In this document: positions 47,187-60,100 of the stretch, in pieces
Position numbering within the stretch: position 1 is the first letter of the stretch
Layout of the letters: every line of letters begins with the position of its first letter
Assembly (NCBI GenBank): GCA_022578965.1
Contig: MU400564.1
Coordinates: 62,001-126,000, forward strand
Length of the DNA stretch: 64,000 nt
Direction: 5' to 3'
From: Xylaria sp. FL1777
Taxonomy: Eukaryota; Ascomycota; Sordariomycetes; Xylariales; Xylariaceae
The notes under the pieces: generated by a model
Database searches by the model: none
The model's input: only the letters and a program-made list of their open reading frames with translations
What the model was told of the DNA's origin: nothing
Program-made: the position numbers and the translations under genes

Positions 47187-49038
47187 ATGAAAATGCAGTC
47201 TTTAGCTCGCTTGGAGTCTGAGGGAACCACCGAGCACGGCCAGGTCCGCTATGCGAAGCCGTCGGAATGGGCTGCTCAAAAGGACATCATTGAGAAGCTC
47301 TACTTGGACGAGAACAAGACCCTTGATGAGGTCCGGCGCATCATGGCGGACGAACACCAATTCCATGCTACGTAAGCTCCATCTTAGTGAAACCCTAGTA
47401 TTAGTTGTCTGGCTGACAGATCATAGGCCGAGTATGGTGAGTTCACGCATGGAGACGAGCCCTTGATTGCATTGTAGTGTCCGCACCCTTTTCCAACATT
47501 ATCACATCGCTCATAGCTTGTAACGAGGACCTGTAAATTGATTTTCATGGAACAGTATAAGAAGCGCATTAGAGCCTGGCACTTCTCGAAGAAGTTAGAA
47601 GAAGACGATGTTTTGGAGGTACTTCAACAGAAATTAGAGAAAAAAGCTGCGGGAGAATCCTCGCATAATCTTGTGATTCGGGGGCGGGTGGTGAGAAACC
47701 AGCGCCTCAGACGTTTCCTCGAGCGGCGGCCAGATGTTCTTGCACGGCTCCAGGCCCATTCGGGCTCGGGTGCATCGATAGGCTCTCCTTCGTCTTACGG
47801 CATACCCACCGAGGTTCCCAGAGTCCGCTCGTTATCGCCGGAGTCTCGTAATATGGAACAGACCTTATCGGCAGGTAAGCAGAGGATTGCATAATGATGA
47901 ACCACCCACACCCCAAGAGCCCGCTTGACACGGGATTATGTCTCCGCGCGAGGGAGCTGCGAATCGACTGAGGCCGACTTGACTGACCGCAAAGTTCGTA
48001 GTACGCGATTACGTCCGGAGTCCTCTGTGGATCACCGACAGGGGCGATGTATATCGAAACGTGGAACTAATAGACCCAAGAGCTTCGAGAACAGACATGC
48101 TCCAGGCTGTTGACGAATTTTACTGGTTACAGACTTCCATTGACAATAAACAGCCGCCGAAAGTGATTTTCCAGCTTGCGAACTCCACGTTGAACCGTCT
48201 TAGCAGCGTCATAAGAGCGGAACTACCTGACTTCTTCTTCCAGATGCTAGAAATACTCCAGCACCCGTGGTCGAATCACACCGAATTGTCGCGCATTTTC
48301 CGGCGACACGTGGCAGAGCTTGCTGTTGTCCATCTGGGTAGAAACCACCCTATGTCTATCCTATGGATACATCTGCTAAGGGAGGAGAATGATGACAGTT
48401 CCAGCAGGACGCTTCAGGATGTTCTGGAGCTGCTGCTCCAAGAGCTTCTCATGTCCAAGGGCCCACAGAACCATCTCACCTGTGTGGCGCTCGACTATTT
48501 ACTACGATTTTTAATACACACGCAAGGTGCATTCCCCTCGTGGAAACGATTCAAACGCTGGTTGGATGCATACCCTGGATGGGATGATGCGATGGAGTGG
48601 TCAAGTTATGTGCAGTCTACATTGGAAGAATCCAACGTTTCCACGGTCGTTCCAATCTCCCATAGCACTGGTGTCCGTCGCGTAACATCAGCCGCTATAG
48701 AATATCGAAGGCCAGGTGGCCCCTCGGCTGGTGACCTTCATTCCGACTATCTCTTGCCATACTTGGCGGGCAGGATTTCCATCAGAAACGGTGATGCCGA
48801 GCGGGCCGAAGGCTTGTTCTTAAAAGCTAAGGCGGTCGCAAGGCGAGCCCGCCAACCACACTTAACCGATTACTACGTTAAGTCCTATACAAACCTCCAT
48901 GTTCTATATGTCGCCACGAAACAGGAGGAGAAGCTCGCCGCGTTGCATGAGGAGTTGACTGAGTTTAAGGCTGGCCTGTCCCTCGAAATGCGATGGCCAA
49001 CGGAAAATCTGCCTCATGGCTGCTCGGACTGCGTTTAG
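47187..49038 (+). CDS. Clr5-domain protein (516 aa)
   Basis: Four exons: 47187-47371, 47427-47436, 47556-47874, 48002-49038; 1551 nt, 516 aa. The N-terminal Clr5 domain (about residues 23-75) is assembled from three exons: AKPSEWAAQKDIIEKLYLDE, then NKTLDEVRRIMADEHQF, then HATPSM and YKKRIRAWHFSKK. The four codons at the centre (TPSM) include a 10-nt exon. A conserved-looking segment follows (VRDYVRSPLWITDRGD, near 170). After it comes a long helical region with TPR-like character, for example DAERAEGLFLKAKAVARRAR. Clr5-domain proteins form large families in filamentous ascomycetes and are thought to bind DNA or chromatin; a role here is inference. Upstream ATGs at 47187 and 47193 are both possible starts. 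The 119- and 127-nt introns are longer than usual here. Confidence 0.83.
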
Positions 49039-51632
49039 GTTATGTGCCTGCATGGCCTCTCCTCTACCCGATAAACCTCTTTCGAGGAGCAAGGCGATCG
49101 GGCTATCTCGCCTTGACCTACGTATATGGGTAAACTCCACCGACGTAGATGGTTGGCGCGGCCATTGTTCTATGTTGCCGAGAGTTATATTCACTCATTA
49201 CTAGCAACTCTCGCCCAGCAAGCTTAAGATGAGCTCACCACGGGGATGAGTAGGAAAGTGTTGTCCTACCTTACTCGGTGGAAATACGGGGTCAAAAAGA
49301 AAAGCTACGTAGAGCACAAGTTGCTCGGACCCAAACGACAGTGAGAATGTATGTAAGTGCCTCATCTCCAATAGATGTTTTGCATATATGTCATGGTCGC
49401 TTACAGGCTCTTAGGAGAAGTAATCACATAAAGTATATTGTTAACTTGGCTTGTCTTAACTATGTAATGTTAATGTCCCTAATAAACACTCAAGATAAAC
49501 CAAGCATGCCAATAACTATTACTCATATTTACTAAGTCACCGACAGTCGACACGATAATACTGTTAATTTTCGCTAAAGACTAAATCCAACCCCCTTTTT
49601 ATGTTCCAACAACAGACTTGTTCAAGGGCAACAACAGGCTAGTGGTCTGCGCCACCACGCATCATACGAAGAATTTGAGGTAAAAAAGGGGCTCTGAGAA
49701 ACTTGTTCGTGTGATTGGGAGTAGGCAGAGTAACTTACCGGCCTGGCACCATCCTATGAGATCCTGCAGACACAATTCTTACGCGTCCGCCTCCCTACTT
49801 GCCTCTGCATATTTTAAATCTCGGCACACATCTATTCAATCATTCATTCACCCGCCAGCACCACTTTCTCAACACGGTCTTCGGCTATCGCACCCCTTTC
49901 CGAAGCGTGGGCGCCCTAGGAGAGTTGAAGAAGCGATAGAAGCTGTTCTACGCGAAGCCAGGTCGCATCCGGTTCCGCGCATACATAACCTCCCTATTCG
50001 TGCATGCTTCAAGTTTGCCGTTATTGATACCCTTGCCCGAGGAAGATTTCCGAGGGCAGAGCGAAGGGAGCAAAGTCAAAGATAAGGATAGAAGACGAGA
50101 GCAGCCATGATAACGGTTTTGAACGGATGGCTTATGTCATGTAACAACGAGCTCTCCCCATATCAAGTATCTGAACCCGAAGTGCATAATGCGAAGAAAA
50201 CAAGGTTGCGATGATACTTAGACAGGCATACCATGGATAAGATATCAGAATAAGATGCCTCAGCCTTTTAAGGTTACCTATATATGTAGTTAGGTAACTC
50301 CCTGGTCCCGGTATGGTATGCCCATTTATTAAGAACGGCATATGTATATACTCCTGCTAAGACATGGACAAGCCCGGGGCGGAAACAAAGACGTCAGGTT
50401 ACGAGCAGCATGCAGTGGCCTCGCGAACACAATGCCACATGCAATCACCCGCCGCCAATACCCTACGCGCAGCGGGTTCCGGCATCGTAGGTACCCTGCA
50501 TACGATTATCTTCAAGCCAACCCCAGCCAGTCGATCAGTCAGTCAGATGGTCTTCCAATCCTGCGCCAACACATAACATACAGACGCCCGCCCCAGCGGC
50601 GCCAGTCAAACCACACTACTCGACAGTACAACCTCGTAAAGCTCACAGCCCAACTGCATCTCCTATCTCATCTATCTACCTATTACCTATCCTATCATAG
50701 GTATCTTAGTCAAATGCTTGGATACTAAACAGCCTCACTCGCCTCACTCAGCCTATCCCTGTAGCACAGTATATAACCCCCCCACCGCAATCCTCCACAC
50801 TCGACCCCAAATACCACAGAACACAGGACACGCAAGGCACAAGGCGCAAAGCACAACATACAGGCGGGTAGATATGCCTACAACAATATCGTCTTCGTCC
50901 GACTGTTTCCAACGGGCCCATACTATTCATGATAGGCCCTGATAGGCCCTGATAGGACGCCTTCCTATCGCCCTCACCCGATCCCCCAATATTCCTTTCA
51001 TGCTACAATAGACCGAGTCACCAAATCGTAAGGCAACAAACAACAGTCGAACAACGAGTCAGAGCAGAAAAACTGCTAGACATCTTATATGTAGATCTCC
51101 GACTGGCGTGTAGAATAAATAGACAGGTGCGGGGGGCAAGGATACGTATGCGGCTGTGTATCACCACACACACATAAACTTTCATAAGCACTCATGTGCT
51201 GTTCAGACAACATGCGGTAAATTATTTAGTGACATAACCTTACGCTGCTGTATTGGAATGAGCAAACATAGGCATAAACTAGATTCATGAACGTGGTGAA
51301 GCCTAGTTATCCGAGGTCGCCGGCTAGGTGATGAGATTAATCGAGAGAGAAGATGTTGCGATAACAAAAGAAAGATAGCTTTGGTATATTTTTGTCCAAT
51401 AACCCCCCTCATGCTCATGTTCTACATACACATCAACACAACAAGTCTTTTCCGCTAATACATAGATCATATCTTCCGCCATGAGTGTATACATGATAAA
51501 TAGCATTTTGTCATACATGCTTTGGTATCTCTCTATATAGGCATTGTTCCGTAACCTAAAAGCAAAAAAAGCAGCGCCGGAAACAAAGGAGAGAAGTAAG
51601 TCGTGCATTCATAACATGAGGTTGTTCGATTT
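49039..51632. other. Intergenic region between convergent genes
   Basis: About 2.6 kb between the stop of the Clr5 gene and the stop of the DUF8035-like gene. Open frames at 49711-50085 and 50342-50728 on the plus strand are low in complexity or lack family motifs. The latter begins with ILLLRHGQ, which looks like a phosphoglycerate-mutase signature, but nothing else of that family follows. A GATAGGCCCT tandem is at 50931-50957. Confidence 0.45.
50931..50957. repeat. GATAGGCCCT tandem repeat
   Basis: Two full 10-nt units and a partial third (GATAGG), head to tail, preceded by an AT-rich CATGATAGG. Confidence 0.85.
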
Positions 51633-54438
51633 TCATCGGCGGTCCTCTACGTTAGAGTCGTAGTGGCGGTGATGCTGGCCCGTATGGTATTCAATAGTCT
51701 TTGGCCGGCCCTCGCCATCATCTTCATATTTGTGTCGTCTGTGCCTATCATCCGCTGCCCGTCCTCTTCGGTATTCGTCGTCTTCCTTCTCTTGGCGATG
51801 TCTTTGTCGTCTTTGTCGTTCCTCATCGGAGCGGGTCTGCTCTTCATCGGAGTGACGGTCGTTTCTTGATTCCTTCTCGAATTCCTTTCTTCGCATTTCT
51901 ATTCATACGTTAGTATAATGGGTTCTGTGGATAATTCGCATGTGTCCATTACTTACCCCTTATTTGTGCAGTAGCGATGGCATAGTTTTGGATCTCTTCT
52001 TTGTTGAGAACTCGTAACACAATGACAAAATCATCGCGGACTTCGAATCGTTCTTTCCCAATAGTGAGAGCTTCAGGGTTGACCTTCTTCCTGCTAATCT
52101 TGGTCCAGCGAGCGCCGGCTGGAACGTCCTTCTTGGTCTTATCGTCCTTATGTGGTGCCACACCCTCGCGAATTGGGTTTGACTCTTCTGGGAATTTGGC
52201 ACTGGGTGTTTTGAGAATACCCTTGATTGGCTTAGATTCAGTCTTGTCTCGTGGAGGTGAAACGACCCGAACTTGCTTCTCCTCCCTCATGGGAACAACC
52301 TCACGGCCACGAGAATCAGACTCTTCTCCTTTATCAGAGCCATTGGTTCCTGATGCAGCTTTGGCTGATGCTGTCTCTTTGGTAGAGGGTACATTTAATT
52401 CGTCGGCTCTTTCAGCCCCGTTTTTCTGGTCATCAATCGCGGCTAGTTCAGCCTTGAGGTCCATCAATCCCTTGGTATCTGTGGGATCAAAAGCTGAGGA
52501 CGGCCGTTGGCGTCGTCGTCCAATGTTTGAGATATCGTCCGGCGAAGGCTCCCTTTTATCGGCAGTTGATCCATTAGGCTTGGCCTCCCTATCTTGCTGG
52601 TGTCGGTCACGCTGGTCTCTCTCATCTTCGCGGCCACGCTCCCTCTCACGGTCATTCGTGTAACCATGATCGCGGCCACGTTGGAGTTCGCGTTCCACTT
52701 CCCGATCGATGTTGGTATCAAGCTCTCGGTCCTTGGAACCTGAAACCGACTCCGCACGTTCTCGTCGTGGCTCCCGTCGTTGCTCAAAGGCAATAGAATC
52801 TCCTCTTGGGGGAGACTTCCGTTCAGTGGATTCCGCGTCTCTAGACTTACCCGTCTCATTAATGCGAGAACTGTATTCTTTGTCTTGATCCAGAGCTCGT
52901 CGTCTTGGCGAAACATTCGCCTCATCTCGGCCTATAACTGGCACAAGTCCTACGGCCGCAGCGGCCCCCTTGAGACCAGCAGCAATTTTATCTCGTGTGC
53001 GACTAACGCTCTCTCGCCGGCCAATGCTGTCTTTTCGATCTCGGCTTTCTTCGGCGCGAGATCGATAATCGTCGGTAGTTTCTCGGTCGTGGGGACGAAG
53101 ATGAGCCGATGACTCGTCCGGCCCACGCTTCGATTCACGATCAGATGTCTCGTGGCGTGGACGGCGCTCATCGTAGCTCTGAGCAGAGATGGTGCCTGCC
53201 GAGCGGACAGAATACGGGTCGAGAGTATCAGTGCGTATTCCGAACCCACGACTTGTTACATTTTCATCGCGATAGCCGTCATCCCGCTCACGACGGTCTT
53301 TCCCAACCCTCTCATCATCACGAGAACGATACGTGTCATCTACGAGTGAGGGGCGAACAGGTCCATCCTGGTAAAGCGACACAGGGCGCGGTCGTACGCT
53401 TCTGCTCTCGCTTGAGGGGCTCCTCGGTGCCTCGAGCAGAGCAGGACGGCGCGAGGTGTCTATTGGTGGTGGGGGTGGAACAGCAGGCGGAGCTGGCATG
53501 GTGACAGAGGGACGATCATAGGTTGATGCCGCCGTCGTACGATTGTACCTCTCGAGACCCCCCGAGGTTGGAGGCTTCGCACGACTGCGGGGTTCATAAC
53601 GGGTAGTGTCGTGACTTAGGACGTTGACGTGGGGTCGATAGTAGGGACGATCGACACTATCGCGTCGACTTCTTCGGTCTCGATCGTGGTCCAAATCATA
53701 TTTGACTAATTCGCTTGGTTTCGTGTATTCATAGTAATCATCTTCATAGTCTACTACCGCCGAGCCGTTACTGTAGGCGGGAGTTGCGTGATGGGCGGGG
53801 TGAGCAGGAGTTGTGTATAGCACATGAGGGCGAGGGTTGCGAAAATTGTCGGTGCTTGTCCTGCTCGGGCCCCAAAACCTGTCGTCACCAGCCGCTCCAG
53901 CGCCACCAGTACCAGCGACCCGTTCTCGCAAACGATAGAACTCATCGCCCAAAGGCGCCCCTTGGTGGTAGCTATGGCGATTGTGGCTGCGCGAGCGGAT
54001 CGAAGAGGCGGGCTGGACGGCATAGTAGGCATCCTCGTTGGCGCGGTAGGACTCGCGAGTGGGGCTGCCGGCCCTCACACTGCCTGAGGCATGGCTCGAC
54101 GTTACGTGAGGCCGGGGATGGTTGGTGGTCACGATGATGGGCTTGCCAGAGTGGGAGTCGACTGTCGAAGATCGATTCCGGTTGGATCGGCTCAGACTTC
54201 TCGACATGGGATCTTTGGTGACATTGTATGTGGTGACGGTGGCTGTGGGCGCCGATGGGCCGGGCGCAGCCTTTGGCTCATGTCGGCGAGGCGCGGAGGG
54301 ATCGTAACGGGCGACGGGAACGCCATGAAGCTCACCGGTGTACGGTAAGTTGTAGCCGATATTGACGGGCATCGAAGCCCGCGCGGGGTTGAACGTAGGG
54401 GATCTTCGACCCGAGTGACGGGATCGAGGATCGGCCAT
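51633..54438 (-). CDS. DUF8035-like highly charged, largely disordered protein (915 aa)
   Basis: Two exons, 54438-51957 and 51898-51633, separated by a 58-nt intron; 2748 nt, 915 aa. The ATG at 54438 opens the frame (MADPRSRHSGRRSPTF). Residues 1-770 are disordered: Ser/Arg/Pro at first, then long Arg/Asp/Glu/Ser tracts, with a poly-Pro stretch (PAPPAVPPPPP). The only compact conserved part is at about 776-830: ARWTKISRKKVNPEAL, then FEVRDDFVIVLRVLNKEEI, which I associate with the fungal DUF8035 domain. The last exon adds an extremely basic/acidic tail (MRRKEFEKESR ... HRRHKYEDDGEG). RS/RD/RE-type composition recalls RNA-processing or nuclear scaffold proteins, but no function is established. 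Confidence 0.85.
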
Positions 54439-54867
54439 GGCCGCGGTGTCGTCTAGATAAGCCGCTGACCAAGGAGGACTGGACTTCTAGAAAGCTGACA
54501 AAAAAAAGGTAAAAAAGTTCGAGGGCAGGTCGGCTGAGAAGATATACTAGGTTAGCTAGCTGACCAGGCAGTAGTCTGAAACGAGGGTATAGCCAGAGGT
54601 AGAGACAATAACCAGGGAGGAAGGTAGGCGGGATTTGGGGTTGGGTTTGGGATTTGATTTTAGGATTTTAGATTTGGGATTTGGTTGCTGGTCGGCTGAC
54701 TGGGAGGTGGGACATAATGTACCGGTAGAGTAAAGTATAGAGGCAGGGTAGGAGGTGGAAGAGAAAGGGTAGGACGAGGGGGACGAGGGGACGTGGGACG
54801 GACGGATGAAGTAGGTGGGGTGTCCGCTTTGACATGATAATGCGACCTGCGGCTGCTACAGCTACAG

Positions 54868-54926
54868 CTGCTGCTGCTGCTGCTTGTTGCTTGCTTGCTT
54901 GCTTGCTTCCCTCCTTCCTTCCTTCC
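54868..54926. repeat. CTG / CTTG / CTTC compound microsatellite
   Basis: A CTG run (about 54868-54883) passes into a GCTT/CTTG run (to about 54908) and then a CTTC run. Located 430 bp upstream of the DUF8035-like start codon. Confidence 0.9.
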
Positions 54927-56764
54927 GGGATGGCAGTGTTTGATTCTTCTGGCTCCCCTTTGCTCCCTTACGCAGAGTGATCCTTCTCTCCTGATCCCTG
55001 CAACCCCGTTGGGGGCAGAGGGGGGAAAAGCAAAGAAGCAAAAGGAAAGAGAGGATTTGTGTGTTGGAGGCCGAAACTAAAGGCTACATACATGTACACA
55101 CAATATATGTAGGTAGCTAATAAGTAGTGTGCACTACACTACAAGTGCCATAGTCTACTTATCTAGTAGTGTAAATGAGGTCAGACGGTCACGCCCTCAC
55201 ATGCTTACATATGTTGCGTTGTGTGTGAATTGTGTTGTTGTTGTTGTTATTATGGTTGCTCGACAAATGAAAGTGCATAGCTGGGCATGCCACATACCTG
55301 TACTTCGAAAGAGAGTGAAAATTTAAAATTCGGTTTCTATTTTTTAAATTTTTTTTTCCCTCGCCGATTAATAACTCGAGACCAATCAGGCCACAATGAC
55401 AGGGTCTTCACAGCGCGGGGTACGCAGCGTGGAATGACCTGTGGAAACAGTGCCTGGCCTGTATGCGGTATATGCGTGGGCGTCCTGCTGCTGCTGTTGC
55501 TGAAGAATAATAAGCTGGGTTCCAAGGACGTGCCAAGAATTGTTTATGGTTGGGCTGCAGACGGGTCGTCGTTGGAAAGCTGCCCAGCCAAGAGCCACGA
55601 GGGGAGTCGCCTTATTAGGAATAGGCTGATGTGTCTCTGCTGTGGTGCTGTGGTGCTGTGGTGCCGTTGCGCTCCCTGTCTGTGTACCTCCGTGTGTGCG
55701 CGGCCGTCAGAAGAGTATACGGTATACGACTTACTACCTACAATACACCGCCGATATCGACGGGTTCGGGATCGACAATGTGGGTAGCTGATCGTCAGCT
55801 TGATTCTCACCAAATGACCTTGCCACAAATGCCTTTTTGTGTGGAATAGGGGAGCGACAAATAATGCCCAACGGCAGTTGGACCGATTGACGGGCGACGA
55901 GGGTGGCGCTCACGTCCGGAGGAAAAGGAAATAGTCAGTAATCGCGCATAAACTGCACGAATAGATGAACCAGGCGCAGACAAATCGCGCTAGGGATGCT
56001 ATGATAGCTAAAACAGCTCAACCGTGGATCCGGACACAGGTGGTGAGGTAGTGATGTGACGACAACGACAACGACGACGTCTGGCCGTCGGTGTCCGGAC
56101 ACTCCGCACGGCTCGCTGCCGCAATCTTGAGACGGGAAGAAGCAGGAGAACAATGCGACTCAGGTGTTCCAATGTCAATTTCGGTGTAGGGCGTGGCTGA
56201 GAAGCGATGGGCTGATGCAGCTGTCCGGCTCGAGCAGCTTTGGATGCGAGTTAGAGAAGAGCTCTCGCGTCTAGGTAATTTAGATAAAGCCACGAGGACG
56301 GACTAAGCACCACATCCGCACATCCACCCATCCAGATGCTCCGGGTAATTTGTCTCGTTTTGTACGATTATCACCAGAGGATCCATCCAGCAGCAGCAGG
56401 TGGACTCGGTCATGCAGATTCTCTACGGCACACTAGTATAGGATATAGCGTAGTCGATGCAGCAAGGAACCTTGGTCATGCATTGCAGGACGGACGAAGG
56501 GTGGGTGGGGGGGAAGGGGGGTGAGCAAGACTGAAAAGACCGTCAGACACGAGGAATGAGAGGCTAAATAACTGGATAATGGGCCGAGTTGGGTAGGTAG
56601 ACTGTAGGACCGGGATTGAAATGATGATGATGACGACAATGATGGTGGGACGGGGAAAATAAAGGAGAGACAGAGACACGAGAGGGAGAGAGAGAGGGAG
56701 AGAGACGGAAAGACAGAGTGACAGTTATAATATACCTACCTATTATTCTAAGCTTGGTATTATT

Positions 56765-56797
56765 AGTGTTGGTGTTGGTGTTGGTGTTGGTGTTGGG
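56765..56797. repeat. GTTGGT tandem hexamer
   Basis: Five consecutive copies of GTTGGT/GTGTTG, followed by a variant ending GGGTGTG. A second shorter GTTGGTGTTGGTGTTG run is at about 58151-58176. Confidence 0.88.
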
Positions 56798-57070
56798 TGT
56801 GGTTAATAGGAGGTAGGTATCTAGTATATACAATGCAAGATCAGGGAGAGAGTTGAGAGAGTGTGTTTGTTGGTTCTACATTCCATCTACGCAGTTGTAT
56901 GCATTCTACATTGTAATGCGCTGCCGCTGCTGCATGGTGGCACGATGGGATCAAGATGATGGACGATCTGAGCCAGTCAAAAACCGCCATCGGCATCTCA
57001 TCCATCACGAATGCCAAGCAGGCAACGGGCTGCTGCTACGTAGATGTATATATGTGTGTAGTATATGTGA

Positions 57071-57110
57071 AGGTATGTATGTGTGTATGTATGTGTGTAT
57101 GTATGTATGT
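57071..57110. repeat. GTAT/GTGT tetranucleotide repeat
   Basis: Mixed GTATGTATGTGTGTATGTAT units, about 40 nt; simple repeat. Confidence 0.85.
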
Positions 57111-60100
57111 CCGTATGTACGTCGGTTGAGGTAGGTAGGGTAGGGTAGCTCGTGAAGACGTAAGTGGAGAGACAAGGCGGCGATGACGTCCCCGTGGTCT
57201 ACCCACTGCTGGGTACCACAGCATGTACATCTCCACGGCTGGTCTAGCGTGAAGATAAAAATAATAAGAACATGAATAAAAAAAGACGTTGCGCCCGGGG
57301 ACCCTTTTTCAGCTGCTGACCTAACCTAGGGTAGAGATACTTGTCATGTACAGATCACCTACGCGGGCTCAGTGGGGGGGAGCAGGTCACGGAGACGTCT
57401 CAGGCGGGGCGGGCCAAGCCAGGGTCTCACTTTATTATCATTGTTGTAGGTATGGAGAGGTACACTTCAGTCTCGACTATGTACAGCTTTCGCTTCTACA
57501 TGTGTTGTTCAAATTTCAAGGAACGTCGCTGCTCAGAGGTTTCAGAGTCAGCAAAGTGCCCACAAATAAGGTAACATATCACCGTTCGGGCGAAGTCGTC
57601 TTCATATCTAGCTATACTACGTCTAGTGCCGGTTCGACAAATCGGTAGGCAACCGAGACGAGTCACACCAATAATCCACCAGCCATCACACGGCGCAAAT
57701 CTCGACGATGTCGATGGTTTGTGCCTGACGGGCGACCAGTGGTGGCGGTCAGGGGAAAGCAAGAAGCATCAGACGAGAGGATCATGTCCTCCCTCCCGGC
57801 CGCCAGCAATCAAGCCAGTGACACCCTTCCCCCCCTTTCTCCCCGAGAGCCCACCTAGCTGTCACCTCGCTGTCACCTTTTGTGCGCCTACACCACACGC
57901 AAGAGGGCCGTGGTGTGTGTGTCTTGGCTCCGTCGCGCTTGTAGAACGAACGGCGTGCACCGATCGATGCCACCGGAGCCTGTCCAACAGCGACGTGCTA
58001 CCTGCTGTACCGCCCTACCTTGAGAGATGACCAGGTCGTATCTCGTGACTGTCCCAGTGGGCTCATCTCGGCGCTATCTCAGCCTTGGCCGCACAGCTTG
58101 CTATGCCAAAAAGAAATCCCGTTATTCCAAGACGATGGGATGGGGGGAGCTTGGTGTTGGTGTTGTTGGTGTTGTCGACATCTTTATGCGCCAGGCAGTG
58201 CTCGCCGGTTTTCTTGTCGTTTCCAATTGGATGAGTGGAGCTCGAGGCTCAACAACTATGGTCTTGGACCTTGGTGGATTCCAACAGCGGCGTCTGCCGT
58301 ACCAATGACGGCGTATGGGTACCACCAGTCCAAGTGCTGCATACTCGAAGCAGAAGCTCCTTCGTCTCCCGCGCGCGCTCGCTACCTAGGTTCGATGTAC
58401 GGATGCTGCAGCATGTACCAACAACTACCGCCGTACCTCTCCACCGGGCACTAGTACCAAGGGGCCATCTGACAAAAGACCCGGTGCAGTGTTCCCGGCG
58501 CTAAGGCAACTTGGAACACGGTGATCCTTCGGGCTGCAATGCTCGCCATCCGTGGGAACCCAATCTTCGCCTCCCTATAACCGTTGGCGTGGGTCTTTTA
58601 TTTCCCGCCTCGTCTCGTCTCGTCCTGTTATTAAAACGCAAGCTTGCTTTCTAAGACTAACTCACGTGTAATCTTAGTATTCTGCCTGCTGCAAGCTTAT
58701 TCGAGATGCGACAATACGTAGCTGCTGCCGAGCCTTGTGCCTGAAGCTAGTGCATAGCATCTACATAGTCCGGACCCGTGCTATTGGGTTCGCGCCTGTC
58801 TATCCTCCGAATAGTCGCCAATAACAGACCTCCTCAAGATCGGGTTTAATTCCCTGCCTCTCTTCATGTATCAGCAATTGTTGGTTTCTTACCACCTCCT
58901 TCGGATAGATGAGGCGAAGCATCTTCCCCATCGAACATGTGTAACCGCCCAGTTCTAGGGATGCCGCACAGCTGCTAGGGAAATCGGGACCAATAGGTGG
59001 TTAGGTCTGATAACTCTGCAACAAACTAGCGAGTACGTGGCTTTGTTGTTTGCGAAACAGCCCTGTAGTGTTCTGCCCTTCCGTTAGGCTTACAACCTCG
59101 CAGCATGTAAACTAACTTTCGATATGTTGCGAACGATACGTGGATAACCCATTCTATTTTTGGCCACGTATGGATTATATAATCTTTCCATTTCTCGGGT
59201 GTAGATCTTAACAAATATTGGTATAGCTAATACTATGAAAGGCTCCCGATAAAGGAGCGTACGAGGCTTTAAACGAAGTCGCCGATGTAGGAGGAACCCA
59301 CGGAGCGATTAGGCTCGTGTCATCTCATCGTTAGGATACTTGATATTGCAAAATTTTCTAAAAGCACATTCCATACCTATTTGCTTAGTTACATGTATAG
59401 ATTTGTAATAAAAAAATCCTGAGGTTTGTATCTGTGTATCCGCGAATCTCGTGACCCATACGGCCGAGATTACAGCATCGGACTCTCTCGACGGCATCCT
59501 ATTAGCTGGAATCCTGATTCGTTCGTATTCCCTTGGTTTCAGTCCATCCCTTAGTTCGCTCGGGCTTGGAATTACTAGCTGCTGTGAACGAACCACCACA
59601 AACTACCCTCCTCTCCTCTCGTCTCGAGAAAAGGAGATCACTAGGCTCGTTACAATACCTGTTTGTACAAGAGCGAGTGGCACACCAACTTCTCTCATGC
59701 AAGTAGCAAACCGCTTGGCATGATGAAACAAATGGGGTCCGCAACATGTACGCACGCGATAACCGTTTCCCGGACAGCGGCCGAGAAGCAGCTCTCGATG
59801 TACCAGCAACAATCGGGCGACAGAACTATCCACTTGGAAATCTGGGTAAGCTTGGCTGAGATGAGAAGACCAGAGATTTCCGCAAACACTGCGAGATCGG
59901 CCGACAAAGCGGTTTATTTGTCCCCGCTCAACATCGAGTGCGGCGAAGCCCAAGATATTGTAGGCTGATACTTTGGATCCACTCCGAGCAGAGCCCGAGG
60001 AGAATGGTGCTAATGGTGCTGATACGGCTGTGCTGAATCTATCTATTATCGCCTGCTTCGGGGTCTGCATGTATGAAATAGCCTGGAATTGACCCGGGTC

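Noticed and set aside
50342..50728. Plus-strand 128-codon frame beginning MYILLLRHGQARGGNKD
   Set aside because: The RHGQ start resembles histidine phosphatases, but no second His motif, no conserved core and a repetitive Ser/Gln/Tyr-rich remainder; taken as chance.
53109..54348. Plus-strand frames of 85-140 codons opposite the DUF8035-like gene
   Set aside because: Shadows of the biased Arg/Ser-rich minus-strand coding sequence.
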